This document shows positions 1-6,693 of a stretch of 10,333 bases of DNA, one piece after another (positions within the stretch are counted from its first letter, which is position 1; the number at the start of each line of letters is the position of its first letter). The position numbers and the translations under genes were made by a program. The stretch is from Sediminibacterium ginsengisoli (GTDB lineage: Bacteria; Bacteroidota; Bacteroidia; Chitinophagales; Chitinophagaceae): assembly GCA_945860335.1 (NCBI GenBank), contig CAMAQW010000056.1, positions 1 through 10,333 of the forward strand, in the 5' to 3' direction. The notes beneath the pieces were generated by a model, which saw only the letters and a program-made list of their open reading frames with translations, was not told the origin of the DNA and ran no database searches.

Positions 1-1002
1 TAGGTGAGCGCCTACATTGCTGTCCCAGTCTGTTTCGCCTACACCCACTTCTACAAAATCAAATCCAATCAATTGTTTGCCGCTGGCAACTATTTTCTTG
101 AATAGATATAAAATTTCTTCGCTTTCAAAACCACCCTGAACCGGTGTTCCTGTGTTAGGACAAAGTTTTGGATCTAGTCCATCAATATCAAAACTGATAT
201 ACACGAGTTGAGGAAGTTGATTGACAATTTCATCTGTTATTTGCTTCCAAGTTTCACCCTCGTATTGTCTGGTTTTAATGTCTTTATCAAAATAGGTAAC
301 AACCCTGCCATTACTATTATTGATATAGTCCCACTCTTCACTACAAAAATCACGAATGCCCACTTGCACTAGTTTTTCAACACCTTCAATTTCGTTTAGC
401 ACGTTATACATAACAGATGCATGTGAGTAAGTAAAATGCTCATAGCTTTTTCTTAAATCACAATGAGCATCAATTTGTAAAATACCAAAACTGCCATATT
501 TTTCGGCGAGTGCTTTTATATAACCTAGCGGGGTGCTATGATCACCTCCAATAATGCCTACTTGTTTTCCTTGCTTGAGAAGTTCGCTGGTTTGTTCGTA
601 TACCCAGTTGTTGAGCATGACACCACCTTCATTGATTTCTTTTAAGCTCTTACACATGAACTTGTTATCGCTCACAATTTCACCTTTAGAGATATAGTCA
701 ATAAAGAGTTCGGCCTCTTTGCGTAAGTAGTCACTTTTTAAAAGAATTTTTTTATTGGTTTCTCTTAAATAGAATCCTTTTTTCCAGCCATCAGGCACAT
801 CGGTATCTAGTAAATCTACCTGAATACTGGCCTTCCAAATATGTTCTGCGGCTCTTGAAGTGCCGGCTCCATAACTTACGGTTACTTCCCATGGAACGGG
901 TAGTAAAATGAGGCTAGATTCCTCCTCAGAAAAAGGGAGGCCAAAAATGTTGTTATTAGGGTTTCCGACCTCATTTGGGTCAAAGTTGGATAATTGGCTC
1001 AT
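1..1002 (-). CDS. Ureohydrolase, agmatinase/arginase family (C-terminus cut by window edge)
   Basis: This is a binuclear manganese hydrolase that splits a guanidino or related group from its substrate, releasing urea in the case of agmatine or arginine. I read 334 codons from ATG at 1002 to the left edge with no stop, so a short C-terminal part is missing. All metal-binding motifs are present: GGDHS at residues 152-156, DAHCD at 178-182, and SFDIDGLDP with aspartates 272, 274 and 277. A conserved EV pair lies near residue 318. The stretch NTGTP-x-x-GG after the last metal motif fits agmatinases and their relatives. The long N-terminal region before GGDHS and the CDLR after DAH do not settle the substrate: agmatine, arginine, guanidinobutyrate or formimidoylglutamate remain possible. 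No signal peptide is seen, so it should be cytoplasmic. It is divergent from ccmE and shows no polyamine or histidine-degradation partner here. Family is confident, substrate is not. Confidence 0.9.
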   Translation of the reverse strand, partial: MSQLSNFDPNEVGNPNNNIFGLPFSEEESSLILLPVPWEVTVSYGAGTSRAAEHIWKASIQVDLLDTDVPDGWKKGFYLRETNKKILLKSDYLRKEAELFIDYISKGEIVSDNKFMCKSLKEINEGGVMLNNWVYEQTSELLKQGKQVGIIGGDHSTPLGYIKALAEKYGSFGILQIDAHCDLRKSYEHFTYSHASVMYNVLNEIEGVEKLVQVGIRDFCSEEWDYINNSNGRVVTYFDKDIKTRQYEGETWKQITDEIVNQLPQLVYISFDIDGLDPKLCPNTGTPVQGGFESEEILYLFKKIVASGKQLIGFDFVEVGVGETDWDSNVGAHL

Positions 1003-1107
1003 ACTGGGTTGTATTGCAAACAGGGCGCAAGTTAGCAGCTATTTTTCGAAATACGTTAAAGATTCTTGAATGGTTAAACAAGACCACCAAGATTATCCAA
1101 TTTAGGC

Positions 1108-1115
1108 TACTTTTG
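1108..1115 (+). promoter_or_regulatory. Possible promoter -7 element for ccmE
   Basis: TACTTTTG matches the Bacteroidota -7 consensus TAnnTTTG and ends 20 bases before the ccmE ATG, which would give a leader of roughly 12-15 bases. I see no TTTG or TTG at the expected distance upstream, so only half of the promoter is supported. No recognisable promoter was seen for the divergent ureohydrolase gene in the same 133-base gap. Confidence 0.4.
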
Positions 1116-1135
1116 TATTAGAAATCAGCGTTTTT

Positions 1136-1546
1136 ATGAAAAAGACCCATATTATCCTGCTACTTTTGATTGCCGCCTCTATCGTTGTGCTCATTAGCTA
1201 TACCGGTGATTTAACCACCTACGAGACCATCGCCTCGGCACGTGAAAAGGAAGGAAAATTCGTGAATTTGATTGCTAAAATTGATAAAACGCAGCCGCTT
1301 GTATATGACGCTGTTAAAGACCCCAATTATTTAACTTTTACAGCGGTAGACACCCTTGGTAATTCTATCAAAGTAATTTACCACAACAACAAGCCAACCG
1401 ATATGGAAAAAAGTGAGCGTTTGGTGTTAAAAGGTAAAGTGCAAAATGGTCAATTTGAGTGTAAAGATATTTTATTAAAATGTCCATCAAAATATAAAGA
1501 CAATCCCAATTCAATCGACAAAAGTCAAACAACCTATACTAACTAA
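1136..1546 (+). CDS. ccmE: CcmE-type cytochrome c maturation heme chaperone (CxxxY variant)
   Basis: CcmE binds heme covalently outside the inner membrane and passes it to the CcmF heme lyase, which attaches it to apocytochrome c. The 136-residue protein has one N-terminal membrane anchor (about residues 5-22), then a beta-rich region consistent with the OB-fold of the family, ending in ILLKCPSKY and a short polar tail. Classical CcmE, as in E. coli, has HxxxY at this place, with the histidine as heme ligand. Here it is C116-P-S-K-Y120, the CxxxY form known from archaea and Desulfovibrio. Length is close to other short CcmE proteins. The next gene, 24 bases downstream on the same strand, encodes CcmF, which strongly supports the call. 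ATG 1136 gives a normal anchor start. No Shine-Dalgarno sequence is visible. CcmA, CcmB, CcmC and CcmH are not in the window. Confidence 0.9.
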   Translation: MKKTHIILLLLIAASIVVLISYTGDLTTYETIASAREKEGKFVNLIAKIDKTQPLVYDAVKDPNYLTFTAVDTLGNSIKVIYHNNKPTDMEKSERLVLKGKVQNGQFECKDILLKCPSKYKDNPNSIDKSQTTYTN

Positions 1547-1570
1547 CTGCATCAATTAATTTTAATTCAA

Positions 1571-4024
1571 ATGAATTATATCGGCGAACATTTGTGGCTT
1601 GGACAAGCAGGGCATATTTTTAACTTGGTTTCATTTGTTGCTTCTGTTGTTGCAACCATTGCCTTTTTTTTGGGTGGGGTAGCAGATCCCAATGATCCTA
1701 ATGCAAAAAGTTGGATTAAAATTGGTCGTATTTTCTTTGTTTTAGAAGCCATCTGTGTTTTTGCCACTTTTTCATTACTCTATGTAATTATATCCAATCA
1801 CTATTTCGAGTACAAGTATGCATACATGCATAGTGATAAGTCGTTACAGCCCGAATATTTACTCAGTTGTTTTTGGGAAGGTCAAGAAGGTAGCTTTATG
1901 CTTTGGAGTTTTTGGCATTGTGTGTTAGGGGTTGTCATTATGTTCACTGCAAAAAAATGGGAAGCGGGCGTGATGACTGTCATTTCATTTGCACAAGTAC
2001 TATTGGCATCGATGGTGCTAGGCGTTTATTTGTTTGGCCATAAAATTGGATCAAGTCCATTTTCTCTTTTAAGAAATGAAATGGATTGGCCTATTTTAAG
2101 TAGACCCGATTATTTGACACTTATAAAAGATGGCACTGGGTTAAATACGCTCCTACAAAATTATTGGATGGTAATTCATCCACCCATATTGTTTTTAGGT
2201 TTTGCAAGTACCATTATTCCTTTTGGTTATGCGATGGCTGGTTTTATGCGTAAATCGCATGATTGGTTAAAGTCTGCGATTCCTTGGGCTTCTTTTTCTG
2301 CCGCAATACTTGGTTTGGGCATTATGATGGGCGCAGCATGGGCTTACGAAAGCTTGTCTTTTGGTGGTTACTGGGCATGGGATCCGGTAGAAAACGCTTC
2401 GCTGGTGCCTTGGTTAACACTTGTTGCAGGACTACATACCAACATGATTGCCAAAAGCACGGGCTATTCTCTGCGTCCAACTTATTTCTTTTACATCGTT
2501 TCTTTTTTATTGATTTTATATTCTACTTTCTTAACAAGAAGTGGCATTTTAGGAGATACATCGGTACATGCATTTACAGACCTTGGCATGAATACCCAGC
2601 TACTTGTATTCCTTTTGATTTTTGTAATTCCAGCATTTACCATTTTTGCTATTCGTTATAGATCAATTCCATCCATTGCTAAAGAGGAAGAAACAAGTAG
2701 TAGGGAGTTTTGGATGTTTATTGGATCATTGGTACTTTTTTTAGCTGGTATGGTTATTATTGCTAAAACTTCTACGCCGGTAGCTAATAAATTATTTGGT
2801 ACCAATATTGCACCTCCCGAAGATCCAGAATTCGCACACAATCAAATTCAAATTTTTGTTGCCATTGTACTAGGCTTACTCACTGCGGGCACACAATTTT
2901 TAAAATACAAATACACGGATACCAAAAAACTGGTAAAAAATATTATTTGGCCTGTATTAGCAGCAGTCGTTATTAGTTTACTTATTGCAATTTTTGGAGA
3001 CGTTAATTACACTAAAAAAGGACCGGTATTTTTATTTGCCATTCACCTAGCGATTTTTACGGCCGTGTATGCGGTTACTGGTAACTTGTCCTATATCTGG
3101 CTTGTATTAAAAGGAAAGTTAAAAGCAGCAGGCGCTTCTGTGGCACACGTTGGTTTTGGAATGATCCTAGTAGGCATTTTAATTTCTTCTGCTAAAAAAA
3201 CAGTATTAAGTTGGAATACAACTGGCATTACACCACTTGCACAAGCTGCCCCTGGTGAAAAAAATCCTGCGGGTAACCCAGCCGAAAACTTAACACTATT
3301 TAAAGGTGTTGAAACCGATATGGGTAAGTTTATGGTGAATTACAAGCGTGACACTTTAAACGAAGCCGATCGAAAAAAATATTATGAAATAAGCTTTACA
3401 GCAAAGGACGGATCTGAATCATTTAATTTGTATCCTGATGTTATAAAAAATAACAAAGGCATGGAAGGCTTTGCCGCCAATCCAGCAAGCAAACATTACT
3501 GGTACAAAGATATTTTTGTGTACATCACTTCGTTCCAACAAAATGACGCTTTAGATACCACTCGTTTTGTTGACAAAGACATCAAAGTAGGAGATACCAT
3601 CTATTATAGTAATGGACTCATGGTATTAAAAAGTGTATCCGTAAATCCGGCTTCTAAAAAAGAGACATTACTCCCTGGCGAAACTGCATTATTTTTAAAT
3701 GTAGACGTAACAGCTAGAGATGGCAGAAAATATAGTGCTATGCCTGGTATTGCTATCGACAATTCAAATATTCGTCAAATTTCGGATACCGTTGTGGCAC
3801 AATCTTTGGTATTGCAATTCAATAAAGTGCTAGATCAAGATAAGGGGATTTTACAAATAGGTGTTAAAGAATCTGGTTCGATTACAGATTTGATTACTTT
3901 AAAAGTGTACGAGTTCCCGATGATTAATATTTTATGGCTAGGTGTTATTGTAATGGTTGTAGGTTTTGTGATGTCCATTATTCAGCGCTACAAAGCATTA
4001 AAAAACAACCTAAAAGTTTCATAA
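1571..4024 (+). CDS. ccmF: CcmF/CcsA-type cytochrome c heme lyase
   Basis: This is the integral membrane synthetase that joins heme from CcmE to cytochrome c apoproteins on the outer face of the inner membrane. It has 817 residues and about 15 hydrophobic segments, the last at about 784-804. The WWD-type heme-handling motif is GGYWAWDPVENASLVPWL at 265-282. Histidines fitting the four conserved heme-ligand positions of CcmF are H203 (IHPP), H289, H333 (SVHAF, after STFLTRSG) and H526 (AHVGFG). A soluble extracytoplasmic domain of about 240 residues lies between the last two membrane segments. The protein is longer than E. coli CcmF (about 650). GGYWAW replaces the common GGWWFW, a mild variation. 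It follows ccmE by 24 bases and precedes the DUF4294 gene by 8, so one transcript is likely. NrfE- or CcsA-like naming is possible because these belong to the same superfamily. Confidence 0.95.
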   Translation: MNYIGEHLWLGQAGHIFNLVSFVASVVATIAFFLGGVADPNDPNAKSWIKIGRIFFVLEAICVFATFSLLYVIISNHYFEYKYAYMHSDKSLQPEYLLSCFWEGQEGSFMLWSFWHCVLGVVIMFTAKKWEAGVMTVISFAQVLLASMVLGVYLFGHKIGSSPFSLLRNEMDWPILSRPDYLTLIKDGTGLNTLLQNYWMVIHPPILFLGFASTIIPFGYAMAGFMRKSHDWLKSAIPWASFSAAILGLGIMMGAAWAYESLSFGGYWAWDPVENASLVPWLTLVAGLHTNMIAKSTGYSLRPTYFFYIVSFLLILYSTFLTRSGILGDTSVHAFTDLGMNTQLLVFLLIFVIPAFTIFAIRYRSIPSIAKEEETSSREFWMFIGSLVLFLAGMVIIAKTSTPVANKLFGTNIAPPEDPEFAHNQIQIFVAIVLGLLTAGTQFLKYKYTDTKKLVKNIIWPVLAAVVISLLIAIFGDVNYTKKGPVFLFAIHLAIFTAVYAVTGNLSYIWLVLKGKLKAAGASVAHVGFGMILVGILISSAKKTVLSWNTTGITPLAQAAPGEKNPAGNPAENLTLFKGVETDMGKFMVNYKRDTLNEADRKKYYEISFTAKDGSESFNLYPDVIKNNKGMEGFAANPASKHYWYKDIFVYITSFQQNDALDTTRFVDKDIKVGDTIYYSNGLMVLKSVSVNPASKKETLLPGETALFLNVDVTARDGRKYSAMPGIAIDNSNIRQISDTVVAQSLVLQFNKVLDQDKGILQIGVKESGSITDLITLKVYEFPMINILWLGVIVMVVGFVMSIIQRYKALKNNLKVS

Positions 4025-4032
4025 CTTACCAC

Positions 4033-4650
4033 ATGCGGTTAACACAAAAACATATTATTTGTTTGGTGCTTTTTTTCTTTACCGCAACAGCATTTGCATC
4101 AGCGCAACAGCGCGGCTCCCTCGATACCATGCGTGTTCATGCTTATATTACGCCAGAAGGTGATACCATTCCAGAGTCGATTCTGCCCCCTGTAGAAGTG
4201 TATGCTAAGCTAACAGGTCATTGGAAAAACTATTGGGCCGATTGGACAAGGCTTCGAAACGCAGTGTATGTAACATACCCGTATGCTATTGCGGCAAGCC
4301 GAATCATGAATGAGGTTAATATCAAATTGAGTGGTGTAACCGACAAGAAAAAGCGAAAGGCCATTATTAAATCTCGTGAAAAGGAACTAAAAAAAGAATT
4401 TGCAGATCAGCTGGTAAAATTATCGGTGTATCAGGGTAAGGTATTAATGAAACTTATTAATAGGCAAACAGGTAATAACTGTTACGAAATCATATCGGAA
4501 TACAAAGGTTTTTTTAATGCCGCTTTTTGGCAGACTATTGCTTTTGTTTTTGGAAGTAATTTAAAACAGCCTTACAATCCAAGAGGAGATGACGCCGATA
4601 TGGAAAAAATTGTATTGGATGTAGAAAAAATGTATGGCTACAAAAGTTAG
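4033..4650 (+). CDS. Secreted DUF4294 protein of unknown function
   Basis: The 205-residue protein has a clear N-terminal signal peptide (hydrophobic core about residues 8-22, likely cut after FASA at 24, mature protein starting QQ). I chose ATG 4033 because the same frame stays open upstream into the end of ccmF, but only this start gives a signal peptide and it lies just 8 bases after the ccmF stop. The mature part resembles the Bacteroidota family DUF4294: a PPVEVYAKL segment, then a helical region with WADWTRLRNAVYVTYPYA (68-85), a strongly basic KKKRKAIIKSREKELKKEF stretch (105-123), and a conserved-looking LINRQTGNNCYEII segment (141-154) with one cysteine. Biochemical function is unknown to me. 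Its position suggests co-expression with ccmE-ccmF. It ends in a 4-base tail-to-tail overlap with aat. Confidence 0.85.
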   Translation: MRLTQKHIICLVLFFFTATAFASAQQRGSLDTMRVHAYITPEGDTIPESILPPVEVYAKLTGHWKNYWADWTRLRNAVYVTYPYAIAASRIMNEVNIKLSGVTDKKKRKAIIKSREKELKKEFADQLVKLSVYQGKVLMKLINRQTGNNCYEIISEYKGFFNAAFWQTIAFVFGSNLKQPYNPRGDDADMEKIVLDVEKMYGYKS

Positions 4651-5291
4651 CGGTATTTGTAGAGTAGTTGTTTAAATAAATCCCTGTCTATCATTTCGGC
4701 GCCTAAACTTTCTAAATGCTCAGTGTATACTTGGCAATCGATGAGTACAATGCCTTCCGCTTCTAATTGTTTTACATAACTAATAAATCCAAATTTGCTG
4801 GCATTGCTTTGGTTGCTAAACATACTCTCTCCAAAAAATAGTTTACCCATTTTTATGCCGTATAGGCCGCCTACCAATTTACCATTACTCCATGTTTCTG
4901 CGCTGTGGGCAATTCCTAGTTGGTGTAAAATATTGTAGGCTTTTTCAACGTCTCGTGTAATCCAGGTACCCTGTTGTCCTGCACGTTTTATTTTTTTACA
5001 ATTGGCAATTACCTGATCAAATGCGGTGTTGGTTTTAAATTCAAACTCCTGTCTTTTAAACACCTGCTTCATGGTGGTACTAACTTTTAAATTAGCAGGA
5101 TAGATCACAAACCTTGGGTTGGGGCTCCACCACAGTGGCGTTTCTCCTTCAAACCATGGAAATATGCCTTCTTGGTATGCTTTAATAAGTCTTTCAGTAC
5201 TTAAATCGCCACCCATGGCAAGTAAGCCATCTTCAAGTGCGCTTTCTATGGGCGGGAACCAAATGTTTTCATCAAGTATTGTTAGCGACAT
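4647..5291 (-). CDS. aat: Leucyl/phenylalanyl-tRNA--protein transferase
   Basis: Aat moves Leu or Phe from aminoacyl-tRNA to the N-terminus of proteins that start with a basic residue, creating N-degrons that ClpS recognises. The 214-residue protein is slightly shorter than the E. coli enzyme (234) but spans the whole domain. Signature segments in order: LEDGLLAMGGDLSTERLIKA (19-38), GIFPWF (42-47), LWWSPNPRFV (53-62), GGLYGIKMGKLFFGESMFS (141-159), SNASK (162-166) and LIDCQVYTEHLESLGA (183-198). E155, D185 and Q187 fit the positions of E. coli E156, D186 and Q188, which have been implicated in catalysis. It is cytoplasmic. Its ATG shares one base with the clpS stop (TAATG), so translation is probably coupled to clpS. 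The 3' end overlaps the convergent DUF4294 gene by 4 bases. Confidence 0.97.
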   Translation of the reverse strand: MSLTILDENIWFPPIESALEDGLLAMGGDLSTERLIKAYQEGIFPWFEGETPLWWSPNPRFVIYPANLKVSTTMKQVFKRQEFEFKTNTAFDQVIANCKKIKRAGQQGTWITRDVEKAYNILHQLGIAHSAETWSNGKLVGGLYGIKMGKLFFGESMFSNQSNASKFGFISYVKQLEAEGIVLIDCQVYTEHLESLGAEMIDRDLFKQLLYKYR

Positions 5292-5593
5292 TAGTTTTTT
5301 GTGGATTCGATAGTGGCACTAATACCTCTTTCTGTGATGGCGTCACACATGAGTTTTAAGGTATGATAATCTCCATTTTTTACAGCGTATTTGCCATTGT
5401 GGTGGATAATCATGGCAGACTGCTCGGCCTGCTCCTGTGTGTGTTTGCAGATGTCCATTAGGGTTTCAATGACCCATTCAAAAGTATTGACTTCGTCGTT
5501 CCAAACAATGAGCTGAAAGGGGGTAGCTGTTGCTGTGAGTGTGTCCGTTTCTTCGGATTCCCAAGGCTTTGTTTGGTTGTAGATGTCCCTCAT
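5291..5593 (-). CDS. clpS: ClpS N-degron adaptor for the ClpP protease
   Basis: ClpS binds proteins with destabilising N-terminal residues and hands them to a ClpA- or ClpC-type unfoldase with ClpP. The 100-residue protein has a flexible acidic N-terminal tail (about 1-25), then the ClpS core: FQLIVWNDEVNTFEWVIETL (26-45), AMIIHHNGKYAV (60-71) and a C-terminal strand. Pocket residues can be placed against E. coli ClpS: N32 and D33 match N34 and D35, and H64 matches H66. E34 replaces D36 and F38 takes the place of gatekeeper M40, so hydrophobic selectivity may differ. The gene lies directly upstream of aat with a one-base overlap, so recogniser and tagging enzyme are made together. The unfoldase gene is not in the window. 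No full promoter was recognised in the 68-base gap to the divergent GH53 gene. Confidence 0.95.
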   Translation of the reverse strand: MRDIYNQTKPWESEETDTLTATATPFQLIVWNDEVNTFEWVIETLMDICKHTQEQAEQSAMIIHHNGKYAVKNGDYHTLKLMCDAITERGISATIESTKN

Positions 5594-5661
5594 CTTGTAA
5601 AATTAAAGAATGTTATTTACAATTTAAAAACACTTAATTTTATTTCTGTTAAAAGCGCGTT

Positions 5662-6693
5662 ATGAAAAAAATTATTCCTTTTTTATTTTTAATCATTAGT
5701 GTTCAAATAGCAGCTTGTAAAAAGCCGTACAAGATTATTGAACCCCCTGTTACCCCTGATACAAGCTTTTTTGCAAGAGGGGCTGATATTGGATGGTTGT
5801 CAGAGATGGAAGCGGCAGGTATCAAATTTTATATGTCTAATGGAACTGAGTCCGATTGTATTTCAGTGTTAAAAAGTAAAGGAATTAACTCGCTTAGGTT
5901 TAGGGTTTGGGTAGATCCAACAGATGGTTGGTGTGGTCAGGCCGATGTGGTAAAAATGGCAGTAAGGGCAAAAAATGCGGGCATGCGCGTAATGATTGAT
6001 TTTCATTACAGTGATTTTTGGGCCGATCCAGGAAAGCAAAATAAACCTAAGGCTTGGCTGAGTTTAAATGCGGCTGGATTAAACCAGGCGGTATACACAC
6101 ATACTAAAACAGTTTTAACGGCGCTTTTAAATGCGGGTGTTGTTCCTGCATGGGTACAAATTGGTAATGAAACCAATGATGGTATGTTGTGGGAAGAAGG
6201 ACGTGCGTCAAAAAATATGGCACAGTTTGCTGCCATGGTAGCAGCTGGAGCAAAGGCTGTGCGTGAAACAAGTGCTAGTTCCAAGGTTATTGTTCATATT
6301 TCTAATGGATATGACAATGCATTGTTTAGATGGATTTTTGATGGATTAACAGCAAATAAAGTGGATTATGACATCATTGCAATGTCTTTGTATCCGAGTG
6401 TTTCCAATTGGTCAAGTTTAAATATGCAATGCTTAAACAACATGAATGATATGGTGGCTAGGTATAATAAAGAAATTATGATTAGCGAAGTTGGAATGGA
6501 AATGGCAGCAGCTACTGCATGTAAATCATTTATTCAAGATTTAATTGCAAAAACAAAATCAGTAAATCAGAAAAAAGGATTGGGTGTATTTTACTGGGAA
6601 CCTCAAAGTTATAATAGCTGGAAAGGGTACAAGCTGGGTGCGTTTGATGATACAGGAAAACCAACCGTTGCAATGGATGCTTTTATGAATTAA
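5662..6693 (+). CDS. GH53 arabinogalactan endo-beta-1,4-galactanase, lipoprotein
   Basis: Family GH53 enzymes cut beta-1,4-galactan side chains, for example of pectic arabinogalactan. The 343-residue protein starts with a lipoprotein signal (hydrophobic residues 4-18, lipobox IAAC, Cys19). The catalytic barrel shows the expected order: RGADIGWLSEME (39-50), LRFRVWVDP (78-86), DFHYSDFWADPG (113-124), WVQIGNETNDGMLW (164-177) with likely acid/base E170, ISEVGME with likely nucleophile E276, and a C-terminal YWEPQSYNSW then GAFDDTGKP. Only about 18 residues separate the lipid anchor from the barrel, and no accessory domain follows. After Cys19 come KKP, not the acidic residues known from some Bacteroidota surface-export signals, so periplasmic retention is possible but unproven. 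There are no SusC/SusD or regulator genes beside it. The 3' end overlaps the convergent methyltransferase gene by 11 bases. Confidence 0.93.
   Translation: MKKIIPFLFLIISVQIAACKKPYKIIEPPVTPDTSFFARGADIGWLSEMEAAGIKFYMSNGTESDCISVLKSKGINSLRFRVWVDPTDGWCGQADVVKMAVRAKNAGMRVMIDFHYSDFWADPGKQNKPKAWLSLNAAGLNQAVYTHTKTVLTALLNAGVVPAWVQIGNETNDGMLWEEGRASKNMAQFAAMVAAGAKAVRETSASSKVIVHISNGYDNALFRWIFDGLTANKVDYDIIAMSLYPSVSNWSSLNMQCLNNMNDMVARYNKEIMISEVGMEMAAATACKSFIQDLIAKTKSVNQKKGLGVFYWEPQSYNSWKGYKLGAFDDTGKPTVAMDAFMN

Noticed and set aside
2263..2661. 132-codon plus-strand frame inside ccmF
   Set aside because: It is a shadow in another frame of the well-supported ccmF gene, with a composition rich in Cys, Phe and His unlike a real protein.
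3934..4032. Upstream extension of the DUF4294 gene into ccmF
   Set aside because: The extra 33 residues have no hydrophobic signal at the start and would bury the clear signal peptide; ATG 4033 is better.
5641..5648. TATTTCTG as a -7 promoter element for the GH53 gene
   Set aside because: It has one mismatch to TAnnTTTG, no -33 partner, and would leave a leader of only a few bases; too weak to annotate.
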